Positions 8,039 through 17,889 of a stretch of DNA of 64,000 nt are shown one piece after another. The notes under the pieces are model-generated. The model had not been told where the DNA came from. It made no database searches and was given only the letters and a program-made list of their open reading frames with translations. The number at the start of each line of letters is the position of its first letter. Within the stretch, counting starts at the first letter, position 1. The stretch lies in the NCBI RefSeq assembly GCF_003955715.1, contig NZ_CP034463.1, positions 7,254,001-7,318,000 on the forward strand, read 5' to 3'. Source of the stretch: Streptomyces aquilus. Its GTDB lineage: Bacteria > Actinomycetota > Actinomycetes > Streptomycetales > Streptomycetaceae. The position numbers and the translations under genes were made by a program.

Positions 8039-9166
8039 ATGACTCACTCCACGCAGCGCCCCCTCCGCGTCCTCGCCGCCATGTCCGGCGGCGTGGACTC
8101 CGCCGTCGCCGCCGCCCGCGCCGCGGAAGCCGGCCATGACGTGACCGGTGTCCACCTCGCCCTCTCGGCGAACCCGCAATCGTTCCGCACGGGCGCGCGT
8201 GGCTGTTGCACCATCGAGGACTCCCGCGACGCCCGCCGCGCCGCCGACGTCATCGGCATCCCGTTCTACGTCTGGGACCTCGCCGACCGCTTCCGCGAGG
8301 ACGTCGTCGAGGACTTCGTCGCCGAGTACGAGGCCGGCCGCACCCCGAACCCGTGCCTGCGCTGCAACGAGAAGATCAAGTTCGCGGCGCTCCTCGACAA
8401 GGCGCTCGCCCTCGGCTTCGACGCGGTCTGCACCGGCCACTACGCCCAGGTGATCGTCCGCGAGGACGGCACCCGCGAGCTGCACCGCGCCTCCGACATG
8501 GCGAAGGACCAGTCGTACGTCCTCGGCGTCCTCGACGAGAAGCAGCTCGCCCACGCCCTCTTCCCGCTGGGCGACACGGTCACGACGAAGGACGAGATCC
8601 GCGCGGAGGCCGAGCGCAGGGGCCTGGCGGTGGCGAAGAAGCCCGACTCGCACGACATCTGCTTCATCGCCGACGGCGACACCCAGGGCTTCCTCGCGAA
8701 CCGGCTCGGCAAGGCCGAGGGCGACATCGTCGACGAGTCCGGCGCCAAGGTCGGCACCCACGAGGGCGCGTACGGCTTCACCATCGGCCAGCGCAAGGGC
8801 CTGCGGATCGGCACCCCGGCCGCCGACGGCAAGCCGCGCTACGTCCTGGACATCTCCCCGGTCAACAACACGGTGACGGTCGGCCCGGCCGCCTCCCTCG
8901 ACGTCAGCGCCCTGACGGCCATCAAGCCGCGCTGGTGCGGCACGGCCCCCGAGGGCCCCGGCACCTACACCGCCCAGCTCCGCGCCCACGGCGGCGAGAC
9001 CGAGGTGACCGCGGAGCTGGTCGACGGCGAGCTGCGGGTCTCGTTCACCGAACCGGTCCGGGGCGTCGCCCCCGGCCAGGCGATCGTGCTGTACGACGGC
9101 ACGCGCGTGGTGGGCTCGGCGACGATCGCGACGACCTCGCGTGCGACGGCGACCGCCACGGCGTGA
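8039..9166 (+). CDS. mnmA: tRNA-specific 2-thiouridylase MnmA
   Basis: A 375-residue enzyme that installs sulfur at C2 of wobble uridine 34 in tRNAs for Lys, Glu and Gln. The PP-loop [11 protein letters not shown] near residue 16 binds [12 protein letters not shown] contains the first catalytic cysteine (about residue 104) and HDICFIADG the second (about residue 204), which form the disulfide/persulfide pair. TGHYAQV and [10 protein letters not shown] are family signatures, and the C-terminal beta-barrel is intact. Sulfur would come from the cysteine desulfurase encoded upstream. The ATG at 8039 follows GGAGGGG. The Thr/Ala-rich tail is typical of Streptomyces. Confidence 0.95.
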   Translation: MTHSTQRPLRVLAAMSGGVDSAVAAARAAEAGHDVTGVHLALSANPQSFRTGARGCCTIEDSRDARRAADVIGIPFYVWDLADRFREDVVEDFVAEYEAGRTPNPCLRCNEKIKFAALLDKALALGFDAVCTGHYAQVIVREDGTRELHRASDMAKDQSYVLGVLDEKQLAHALFPLGDTVTTKDEIRAEAERRGLAVAKKPDSHDICFIADGDTQGFLANRLGKAEGDIVDESGAKVGTHEGAYGFTIGQRKGLRIGTPAADGKPRYVLDISPVNNTVTVGPAASLDVSALTAIKPRWCGTAPEGPGTYTAQLRAHGGETEVTAELVDGELRVSFTEPVRGVAPGQAIVLYDGTRVVGSATIATTSRATATATA

Positions 9167-9222
9167 AGTGCACGGCGGTCGCTACGACGTGAAGCGGCCG
9201 GCCGCCGCTACGGCGTGAAGTA
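9162..9222. repeat. 26-bp imperfect tandem repeat at the mnmA/hydrolase junction
   Basis: CGTGAAG begins copies at 9162, 9188 and 9214, an exact 26-bp period; copy interiors share CGGCGGTCGCTACG / CGGCCGCCGCTACG. The mnmA stop (9164-9166) lies in the first copy and the stop of the convergent hydrolase gene in the second and third. Confidence 0.7.
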
Positions 9223-9990
9223 CTCGGCGAGCACCGGGGCCAGGGCGTTCGGATCCACCATGTGGGTCTGACCCTCCAGGCTCCGGTACGACCCCCGCGG
9301 CACCGCCTCCGCGACCGCGCGCGTGGCCTCGCGCAGCCACTCGGGGCTCGCGCCGCCCGCGACGGCCAGCACGGGGACGGGGATCGAGGCCAGCCGGTCG
9401 CGGGGGACCAGGCCGTCTCCCATGACGGTGTTGTCGTAGGCGAGGCTCGGTGCGGCCGCCTCCATGCCCGCCCACATGGGGGACTGCCGGGCGCCCTCGA
9501 TCATCTCGTCGGGCATGCCGGCGAGCCGCATGAACAGCTCGACGGCGGCCCCGCGCCGGCCCTCCGCGAGCGCGGCGGTCAGGTTCTCCGTGTACGCGGC
9601 GCGCTCCTTCGCACCCTCCTCGGAGAAGTCGGCGAACGGCGTCTCGTACACGGCGGCCCTGCGGACCGGCAGCCCGCTCGCCGCCGCCTCCAGCACCAGC
9701 GCCCCGCCCGACGAGACGCCGCACAGACACGCCTCACCGCCCGCCGCCCCGATCAGCGCGGCGAGGTCCTCGACCTCACGCTGCACCGCGTACGGGGCCG
9801 TGTCGCCGCTCTCGCCGCGGCCCCGCCGGTCGTACACGAAGGCCGTGAACCGATCGGCGAGGGCCGCGGCCAGCGGCGCCATCGAGCCGCCCGTCGACAT
9901 CGCGCCGCTCACGAGAATGACGGCGGGTCCCTGGCCGGTGCTGTCGTAGGCGATGGGGGTGCCGTCGCGGGAAAGAGTCTTCTTGTCCAT
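9208..9990 (-). CDS. Alpha/beta-fold hydrolase
   Basis: A 260-residue cytosolic hydrolase. The strand-turn AVILVSGAMSTGG supplies the oxyanion region, YDRRGRGESGD is the conserved loop after strand 4, and LCGVSSGGALVLE near residue 90 is the nucleophile elbow with Ser in GVSSGG. A late GQTHMVDPNALAP supplies the catalytic His. This pattern is common in Streptomyces hydrolases of unknown substrate. The ATG at 9990 begins MDKKTLSRDG, a natural start before the first strand. It is convergent with mnmA through a short tandem repeat. Confidence 0.83.
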   Translation of the reverse strand: MDKKTLSRDGTPIAYDSTGQGPAVILVSGAMSTGGSMAPLAAALADRFTAFVYDRRGRGESGDTAPYAVQREVEDLAALIGAAGGEACLCGVSSGGALVLEAAASGLPVRRAAVYETPFADFSEEGAKERAAYTENLTAALAEGRRGAAVELFMRLAGMPDEMIEGARQSPMWAGMEAAAPSLAYDNTVMGDGLVPRDRLASIPVPVLAVAGGASPEWLREATRAVAEAVPRGSYRSLEGQTHMVDPNALAPVLAEYFTP

Positions 9991-10019
9991 GTCTGTGGAG
10001 ACTTCCACGGACCACGGAA

Positions 10020-10346
10020 CTAATCGGTGATCTCCACCTCGTAGAAGCAGAGGTGGTCCTTGATCTGCGCGACGTCGGGCTTGGGGTCGGGATAGGACCA
10101 CACCAGGTCCGCCGCGTCGGGCAGCGACCAGTAGGACGCCGTGCCCTTGAAGGGGCAGTAGGTGTGGGTGTCGGAGGGGGTCAGGAGATCGAGGCGGACG
10201 TCCTCGGGGGGCAGGTAGTACCGCACCGGAGAGCCCGTCTCCTTCAGGATCAGCGGCCGTTCGCTCTCCGCCAGCACCTGGTCGCCGTGCACCACGCGCA
10301 CGTGCCGGTCGCCTTGCTCGATGGTGATCGTGTGTCCTGAGGCCAT
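10020..10346 (-). CDS. DUF427 domain protein
   Basis: A 108-residue single-domain protein. The motif YYLPPEDVRLDLLTPSD followed by TYCPFKGTASYWSL is the recognisable core of DUF427, a small beta-fold family of unknown function found widely in actinobacteria and fungi. It starts at the ATG at 10346 (MASGHTITIEQ) and ends only 29 bases upstream of the start of the next gene on the same strand, so both may be co-transcribed. It is divergent from the LOG-family gene across a 51-bp spacer. No catalytic residues can be assigned. Confidence 0.85.
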   Translation of the reverse strand: MASGHTITIEQGDRHVRVVHGDQVLAESERPLILKETGSPVRYYLPPEDVRLDLLTPSDTHTYCPFKGTASYWSLPDAADLVWSYPDPKPDVAQIKDHLCFYEVEITD

Positions 10347-10397
10347 GCGAGGAACAGCGCGCGCGGGCCCGCGATTCTTCCCGCGTACGGTGGCCCC

Positions 10398-10937
10398 ATG
10401 CGTATCTGTGTCTTCCTCTCCGCCGCCGACCTCGACGACCGTTACACGCGCCCCGCGCGCGAGTTCGCGAAACTGCTGGGCAAGGGCGGGCACACGCTCG
10501 TGTGGGGCGGCTCGGACGTGGGCCTGATGAAGGTCGTCGCCGACGGCGTGCAGGAGGCGGGCGGCAAGCTCGTCGGGGTGTCGGTGGAGTTCCTCGCCGC
10601 CAAGGTCCGCCCGGCCGTCGACGAGATGGTCATCGCCAAGGACCTCGCCGAGCGCAAGCGGCTCCTCCTGGAGAAGGCCGACGCGGTCGTCATCATGGTG
10701 GGCGGCACCGGCACCCTCGACGAGGCCACCGAGATCCTGGAACTGAAGAAGCACGGCCACACCGACAAGCCGGTGGTCCTGCTCAACACCGCCGGTTTCT
10801 ACGACGGGTTGAAGGAACAGTTCCGGCGCATGGAGGACGAGGGCTTCCTGCCCCTGCCCCTCACCGACCTGGTGTTCTTCGCCGAGGAGCCGGTGGGGGC
10901 GCTCGCGTACCTGGAGGAAGGACAGGGCGTCGCGTAG
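10398..10937 (+). CDS. LOG family protein (TIGR00730-like nucleotide phosphoribohydrolase)
   Basis: A 179-residue Rossmann-like protein. MVGGTGTLDEATEIL matches the family PGGxGTxxE signature (here GG-T-GT-x-x-E), and AERKRLLLEKAD matches the upstream RK motif; together these form the active site of LOG enzymes that release a base or ribose-5-phosphate from nucleoside monophosphates (cytokinin-activating in plants and some bacteria, often misnamed lysine decarboxylase). The leading Pro of the motif is Val here. Physiological substrate in Streptomyces is uncertain. It starts at ATG 10398, and an SDR gene follows after seven bases, so the two are likely one operon. Confidence 0.85.
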   Translation: MRICVFLSAADLDDRYTRPAREFAKLLGKGGHTLVWGGSDVGLMKVVADGVQEAGGKLVGVSVEFLAAKVRPAVDEMVIAKDLAERKRLLLEKADAVVIMVGGTGTLDEATEILELKKHGHTDKPVVLLNTAGFYDGLKEQFRRMEDEGFLPLPLTDLVFFAEEPVGALAYLEEGQGVA

Positions 10938-10944
10938 TGCGACG

Positions 10945-11643
10945 ATGACGACCATGGCTACTCATGTGATCACCGGGGCGGGCTCCGGCATCGGCGCGGC
11001 CGTCGCCCGCCGCCTCCACGCGCGCGGGGACGACCTCGTCCTGCACGCGCGCGACGCCGGCCGCGCGAAGGAACTGGCGGCGGAGTTCCCCGGCGCGAGG
11101 ACGCTCGTCGGCGACCTGGCGGACCCGGACAAGCTGTCCTGGGCCTTCTCCCACCAGTCGCTTCCCGACCGGGTCGACTCCCTGCTGCACATCGCCGGCG
11201 TCGTCGACCTCGGCCCGGTCGGCGACCTCACCCCGAAGTCCTGGCGCCACCAGCTGAACGTCAACCTGATCTCCCCGGCCGAGCTGACCCGCCACTTCCT
11301 GCCCCAACTCCGTGCCGCCCGCGGCCACGTGGTCTTCGTGAACTCGGGCGCGGGCCTCAACGCCCACGCCGACTGGTCCGCGTACGCCGCCTCCAAGCAC
11401 GGCCTCAAGGCCCTCGCCGACTCCCTGCGCCACGAGGAGCACGGCAACGGCGTCCGGGTCACCTCGGTGTACCCCGGCCGCACCGCGAGCCCGATGCAGG
11501 CCAAGGTCCACCAGCAGGAGGGCAAGGAGTACGACGCCTCGAAGTGGATCGACCCCGAGTCGGTGGCGACGACCGTCCTGATGGCGCTCGACCTGCCCCG
11601 GGACGCGGAGGTCAACGACCTGACTGTGCGGCCGGGACGCTGA
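10945..11643 (+). CDS. Short-chain dehydrogenase/reductase
   Basis: A classical SDR of 232 residues. VITGAGSGIGAAVARRL is the dinucleotide-binding TGxxxGIG motif, LHIAGV is the NAG-like motif, VFVNSGAGL carries the catalytic Ser region, and YAASKHGLKA is the YxxxK pair. Short arginine-bearing residues after strand 2 (HARDAGR) suggest NADPH. Substrate unknown. The start could be the ATG at 10945 or at 10954 (MATHVITG); the second fits the family better. It follows the LOG-family gene by seven bases, which argues for co-translation. Confidence 0.87.
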   Translation: MTTMATHVITGAGSGIGAAVARRLHARGDDLVLHARDAGRAKELAAEFPGARTLVGDLADPDKLSWAFSHQSLPDRVDSLLHIAGVVDLGPVGDLTPKSWRHQLNVNLISPAELTRHFLPQLRAARGHVVFVNSGAGLNAHADWSAYAASKHGLKALADSLRHEEHGNGVRVTSVYPGRTASPMQAKVHQQEGKEYDASKWIDPESVATTVLMALDLPRDAEVNDLTVRPGR

Positions 11644-11677
11644 CGGAACGGCCGGCGGGGTTGCATACGCTGTCCAG

Positions 11678-12685
11678 GTGAGTGCCAACAGCCAGTTCAC
11701 CTTCGCCGCCGCCACCGGCGTCGGCTCCCTGCCCGGCGGGGACGCCCGGGAAGCCGCCAAGACGGCGACGGGCTCCGTCGAGGACTTCCCGTTCCTGCCC
11801 GAGCTCCCCGCCCGCGGGCCCGGCGCCGACATGATCGGCCGGAGCGCCGGGATGCTCGTCGAGATGTACGCGCGCGTGGAGCCCAGCGGCTGGCGGCTCG
11901 GGGACCGGCCGGGCCGGGACACCAAACGGGCCCGGTCCTGGCTCGGCGAAGACCTCGACGCGCTGGAGGAGTTCACCCAGGGGTACGAGGGACAGCTGAA
12001 GGTGCAGGCCGTCGGCCCCTGGACCCTCGCCGCCGCCCTGGAGCTGCGCAACGGCGAGTCCGCCCTCTCCGACGCGGGCGCCTGCCGTGACCTCGCCGGC
12101 TCCCTCGCCGAGGGACTGCGAGAGCATCTCGCCGAGGTCCGCCGCCGCATCCCGGGCGCCCAGCTCGTCCTCCAGCTCGACGAGCCCTCCCTCGTCGCCG
12201 TGCTCCGCGGGCACGTCAAGACCGCCAGCGGCTACCGCACCTACCGCGCCGTCGACCGGCAGGTCGTCGAGTCCACGCTCCGCGATGTCGTCGGGGTTCA
12301 CGCCGACGGCCCCGTCGTGGTCCACTCGTGCGCACCGGACGTCCCGTTCGCCCTGCTGCGCCGGGCGGGCGCGGACGCGGTCTCCTTCGACTTCTCGCTC
12401 CTCACCGAGCGTGACGACGACGCGATCGGCGAGGCGGTGGAAGGGGGTACCCGGCTCTTCGCCGGTGTCGTGCCGGGCACGGACGCGGCATTGTCAGACC
12501 CTGCCGGTAGCGTCATGGGTGTCAGGACGCTGTGGCGCAGGCTGGGGCTGCATCCGGGGCTTCTCGCGGAGGCGGTGACGGTCACTCCGGCGTGCGGCCT
12601 CGCGGGGGCCTCCCCGGAGTACGCGCGCAGGGCTCTCGCCCACTGCGTCCAGGCGGCGAGATCTCTCGCGGACAACCCAGAGTAA
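11678..12685 (+). CDS. MetE-type cobalamin-independent methionine synthase catalytic-domain protein
   Basis: A 335-residue (beta/alpha)8 protein matching only the C-terminal catalytic half of MetE; the N-terminal half of full-length MetE is absent. VVVHSCAPDVP supplies His and Cys zinc ligands near residue 209, AVSFDFSLL replaces the usual Glu ligand region with an Asp, and TPACGLAGASPEYARRAL supplies the last Cys. GVGSLPGGDAREA at the N-terminus is typical of this stand-alone form. These proteins probably transfer a methyl group from an unidentified donor to homocysteine or another thiol. The GTG at 11678 follows TATACGCT-like -10 sequence closely, so the mRNA may be nearly leaderless. ligA follows 15 bases later. 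Confidence 0.85.
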   Translation: MSANSQFTFAAATGVGSLPGGDAREAAKTATGSVEDFPFLPELPARGPGADMIGRSAGMLVEMYARVEPSGWRLGDRPGRDTKRARSWLGEDLDALEEFTQGYEGQLKVQAVGPWTLAAALELRNGESALSDAGACRDLAGSLAEGLREHLAEVRRRIPGAQLVLQLDEPSLVAVLRGHVKTASGYRTYRAVDRQVVESTLRDVVGVHADGPVVVHSCAPDVPFALLRRAGADAVSFDFSLLTERDDDAIGEAVEGGTRLFAGVVPGTDAALSDPAGSVMGVRTLWRRLGLHPGLLAEAVTVTPACGLAGASPEYARRALAHCVQAARSLADNPE

Positions 12686-14893
<2,208 letters not shown>

Positions 14894-14911
14894 GGCGGAG
14901 CAGCGGTTGAA

Positions 14912-14951
14912 GGCCACCCGATCGGCGCATACCAGATGCATACGGGTGGCC
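14912..14951 (+). terminator. Stem-loop after ligA
   Basis: GGCCACCCG (14912-14920) pairs with CGGGTGGCC (14943-14951), a 9-bp perfect stem whose 22-nt loop contains a second small dyad (GCAT ... ATGC). It lies 19 bp after the ligA stop and probably ends that transcript. There is no T tract, as is usual in Streptomyces. Confidence 0.5.
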
Positions 14952-15163
14952 GGGGCGCATTCGGGCAACCGTCGACGACCGCTGCCCGTGGAAGCCTTCT
15001 GCGGCCTACTGTTGAGATGTGCGCCTGCCGTGCCCAGCTGCGGTTGGGGCAACCCCGTGCTCCTCAGGAGGACGGGAAAGGGTTTTCCAACGCGGCGCCG
15101 TAGAGGGTTTGTCGGGCAACGGGCCGCGTGGCGTGGGCACCGCCGGCTGTGAGAGGGACGGGA
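14952..15163 (+). other. Leader region upstream of the GGDEF-EAL gene with serial hairpins
   Basis: The 212 bp between the ligA hairpin and the next start codon hold no convincing coding frame. They contain three short hairpins in a row: GGTTG/CAACC (15042-15054), TCCT/AGGA (15061-15072) and GGAAA/TTTCC (15075-15088). This could be a structured 5' leader or simply promoter DNA. It matches no riboswitch consensus that I recognise. Confidence 0.4.
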
Positions 15164-17416
15164 ATGGAACCGACCGAGAGCGCCGCCCCGTACTCACGGC
15201 TGCGCCGACTGGCCGGCGCATGGCGGGGGAGCCGTCGGGCGCCGGGCACCGCGGAGCGTCCGCGGGACGAGGCGCGGGTCACCGGCCCCACCCTGCCGGC
15301 CGGACCGTACACCGCCGTGGACGACCGCACCGCCGTCCAGCTCTCCGCCGACCACACCTCCGGGCTGCCCGGGGCCGAGCACGAGCGGCATCTGTCCTGG
15401 CCCGCACTGCCCGCGGCGGTCGTCGCGGCGGCCGGGTTCGTGCTGGGGGCGGGGTTCTACCGGGCGTTCACCGGTAGCCACGCCCTCTTCCCGTCCGGCG
15501 CCGTCGGCTGGTCCCTCGCCGTGCTGACCGGCGTCATCGTCGGCCACCTCGTCGCGCTCGGCCGCGCCCGCTGGTGGGGCGGCACCGGCTCCGGCGCCGC
15601 CCTCACCCTCGCCGTCCTGACGCTCTACGGCTGGGTCCCGGCCGGCATGGTCAGCCTCACCGTCGTCGTCCTGGTCGGCATAGCCAGGCGCCACCGCTGG
15701 CGGCAGGGCGTCCTGCACGGCGCGGTGGACATCCTCGGCATCGCCGGCGGCGCGCTGGTGCTGGCCGCCTTCGGCCGGGTACCGAGCGTCGAGGCCCCCT
15801 GGAACCCCGACACCTGGACCCTCTACACGGTCCCGGAGATCGTCCTCGTCGCGGCGGCCTACCTCGCGGTCACCCGCACCCTGCTGTGGTACCTGCACGC
15901 CCCGCGCACCGGCGGACTGCCCACGGTCGCCCGCACCGCCCTGGTCAGACAGGGCCTGGTCGCGGTCGCGCTGCTCGGCATCGCCCCGCTGGTCTGCGTC
16001 GTCGCCGCGGCCAAGCCGGTGCTGCTGCCGCTCTTCGCCATCCCGCTCATAGCCCTCGACTCCACCCTGTGGATGGCCCGGGCCCGGGCGGAGGAGCAGC
16101 TGCGCGACCCGCTGACCGGGCTGCCCAACCGCCAGTGGCTCCTCGAACGCATCTGGACCGCCCTGGACGACGCCGAACGCATCGGCGCCCGCTCGGCCCT
16201 GATGCTCATAGACCTCGACCGCTTCCGGTCGGTCAACGACACGCTCGGGCATCTCGCCGGTGACCGACTGCTCCTGCAGATAGCGGACCGGCTGCAACAG
16301 GCCCTGCCGCGCGGGGCGGAGGCCGCGCGGCTCGGCGGTGACGAGTTCGCCGTCTTACTGCCGGTCGCCGACTCCACGACGTCCGCGACCCGGGTCGCCC
16401 GCAACCTCGTCTCGGCCCTCAGCTCCCCGCTCGACCTCGACGGGCTCACCCTCGTCCTGGAGGCCAGCGCCGGAGTCGCCGTCTTCCCGGACCACGCCCT
16501 CGACGCCGAGGGGCTGCTGCGCCGGGCGGACGTGGCGATGTACCAGGCGAAGCGGGACCGTACCGGCGTCGAGGTCTACGAGTCCAAACGGGACTCGAAC
16601 ACCCCGGACCGGCTCGGCCTGCTGGGCGACCTGCGCCGCGCCCTCGACGCGCACGAGGTCCAGCTGCACTACCAGCCCAAGGTCCGCTTCGACGGACAGG
16701 TGGCGGGCCTGGAGGCCCTGGTCCGCTGGGTGCACCCGGAGCGTGGGAAGGTGCCGCCGGACGAGTTCATCGCCATCGCCGAGTCCTCCGGGCTGATGCC
16801 CCACCTCACCGAGTACGTCCTCGACACCGCGCTCGCCCAGGTCGCCGAGTGGCGCGCGCAGGGGCTGTACGTCCCGGTCGCGGTGAACGTCTCCCCACGT
16901 GACGTCCACACCCCCGGCTTCGCGGGCTCGGTCGCCGCCCGGCTGGCCCGGCACGGCGTCCCCGCGGGCTCCCTCCAGCTGGAGATAACGGAACACGTGC
17001 TGCTGGAGGACCCGCAGCGCGCCGCCGACACCCTCGCCGGGCTGACCGGCCACGGCGTGAAGATGTCCCTGGACGACTTCGGCACCGGCTACTCGTCCCT
17101 GGTGCACCTGCGCAGCCTCCCCGTCAGCGAACTGAAGATCGACCGCTCGTTCGTGGCCCGCCTCGCCGTCGACGCCGAGGACGCCGAGATCGTCCGCTGC
17201 ACGGTCGACCTCGCCCATTCCCTCGGCCTGCTGGTCGTCGCCGAGGGCGTCGAGGACGACGAGACCTGGGAACGCCTGCGCGACCTGGGCTGTGACGCCG
17301 TACAGGGCTGGCTGGTCGCGGCGGCGATGCCGCCGGAGGAGACGACGGCGTGGCTGCTGGCGAGGGGTTCGAGGGGCTGGCAGCGGCCGCGGGCAGCTCT
17401 GCCGGCGGCCGAGTGA
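15164..17416 (+). CDS. rmdB: Membrane GGDEF-EAL protein (RmdB-like c-di-GMP turnover enzyme)
   Basis: A 750-residue protein. A hydrophobic N-terminal region (about residues 80-300) carries roughly six or seven membrane spans. A GGDEF domain follows (LRDPLTGLPNRQWLLERI; RLGGDEFAVLLP near 388-398), then an EAL domain (GLEALVRWVHPERG near 515; LEITEHVLLE; SLDDFGTGYSSLVHL; LKIDRSFV; VAEGVED). All metal-binding EAL residues look intact, so phosphodiesterase activity is likely. There is no RxxD inhibitory site in front of GGDEF. Domain order and genome setting (between ligA and gatC) match S. coelicolor RmdB, known to affect colony development. Leu398 is encoded by TTA (16355-16357), so translation should depend on the bldA tRNA. 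Confidence 0.9.
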   Translation: MEPTESAAPYSRLRRLAGAWRGSRRAPGTAERPRDEARVTGPTLPAGPYTAVDDRTAVQLSADHTSGLPGAEHERHLSWPALPAAVVAAAGFVLGAGFYRAFTGSHALFPSGAVGWSLAVLTGVIVGHLVALGRARWWGGTGSGAALTLAVLTLYGWVPAGMVSLTVVVLVGIARRHRWRQGVLHGAVDILGIAGGALVLAAFGRVPSVEAPWNPDTWTLYTVPEIVLVAAAYLAVTRTLLWYLHAPRTGGLPTVARTALVRQGLVAVALLGIAPLVCVVAAAKPVLLPLFAIPLIALDSTLWMARARAEEQLRDPLTGLPNRQWLLERIWTALDDAERIGARSALMLIDLDRFRSVNDTLGHLAGDRLLLQIADRLQQALPRGAEAARLGGDEFAVLLPVADSTTSATRVARNLVSALSSPLDLDGLTLVLEASAGVAVFPDHALDAEGLLRRADVAMYQAKRDRTGVEVYESKRDSNTPDRLGLLGDLRRALDAHEVQLHYQPKVRFDGQVAGLEALVRWVHPERGKVPPDEFIAIAESSGLMPHLTEYVLDTALAQVAEWRAQGLYVPVAVNVSPRDVHTPGFAGSVAARLARHGVPAGSLQLEITEHVLLEDPQRAADTLAGLTGHGVKMSLDDFGTGYSSLVHLRSLPVSELKIDRSFVARLAVDAEDAEIVRCTVDLAHSLGLLVVAEGVEDDETWERLRDLGCDAVQGWLVAAAMPPEETTAWLLARGSRGWQRPRAALPAAE
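16355..16357 (+). promoter_or_regulatory. TTA leucine codon (bldA dependence) in the GGDEF-EAL gene
   Basis: GTC TTA CTG immediately follows the GGDEF motif and is in frame (397 codons after the ATG at 15164). In Streptomyces TTA is read only by the bldA tRNA, which is abundant late in development. I found no other in-frame TTA among the genes annotated here. Confidence 0.85.
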
Positions 17417-17417
17417 C

Positions 17418-17473
17418 CGCCCCGTAGGGGCGCCAGGGGCGCGGGGAACGGCGCGACAAGCCACGACGGACCG
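17418..17473. repeat. Dispersed Streptomyces intergenic repeat (hairpin plus GGGGCGCGGGGAAC block)
   Basis: A hairpin GCCCC-gta-GGGGC (17419-17431) is followed by GGGGCGCGGGGAACGGCGCG and a CAAGCCACGAC tail. From memory, closely similar blocks occur between genes many times in Streptomyces genomes. Here it directly follows the stop of the GGDEF-EAL gene and may serve as its terminator. Confidence 0.5.
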
Positions 17474-17587
17474 GTGGTCGCCGAGCAACCTGTCCAGGCA
17501 CCCCCTCCGAATCCGTTTAACGGCCAGAGGCACTCGCCCCATAGGATTGGCCCCAAACCACACACACTCACCCCAGAGGATCGCTGC

Positions 17588-17884
17588 ATGCCTGGCATCA
17601 CGCGCGAGGAGGTCGCCCACCTCGCACGGCTGGCGCGTCTGGAGCTGAAGCCCGAAGAGCTCGAGCACTTCGCGGGACAGCTGGACGACATCATCGGCGC
17701 GGTCGCACGCGTCAGTGAGGTCGCCGACCAAGACGTACCGCCGACCTCGCACCCGCTCCCGCTGACGAACGTCATGCGGGCGGACGAGGTCCGTCCGTCG
17801 CTCACCCCCGAGCAGGCGCTCTCCGGCGCCCCGGCCCAGGAGCAGCAGCGTTTCAAGGTGCCGCAGATCCTGGGGGAGGACTAA
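17588..17884 (+). CDS. gatC: Asp-tRNA(Asn)/Glu-tRNA(Gln) amidotransferase subunit GatC
   Basis: A 98-residue protein beginning [20 protein letters not shown] and ending in PQILGED, the standard GatC pattern: an N-terminal helical hairpin, then an extended segment that wraps around GatA. It acts as the stabilising subunit of the GatCAB complex, which converts Glu on tRNA(Gln) (and Asp on tRNA(Asn)) to the amide. The ATG is at 17588. A -10-like TAGGAT at 17542-17547 suggests a promoter just upstream. gatA begins five bases after its stop, so expression is coupled. Confidence 0.95.
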   Translation: MPGITREEVAHLARLARLELKPEELEHFAGQLDDIIGAVARVSEVADQDVPPTSHPLPLTNVMRADEVRPSLTPEQALSGAPAQEQQRFKVPQILGED

Positions 17885-17889
17885 TCGCC

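Noticed and set aside
9162..9222. Possible transposon terminal repeat at the mnmA end
   Set aside because: The repeats are direct and only 26 bp long, with no transposase; simple tandem duplication explains them.
14907..15152. Plus-strand small frame between ligA and the c-di-GMP gene
   Set aside because: Poor third-position bias and no ribosome site; treated as leader DNA.
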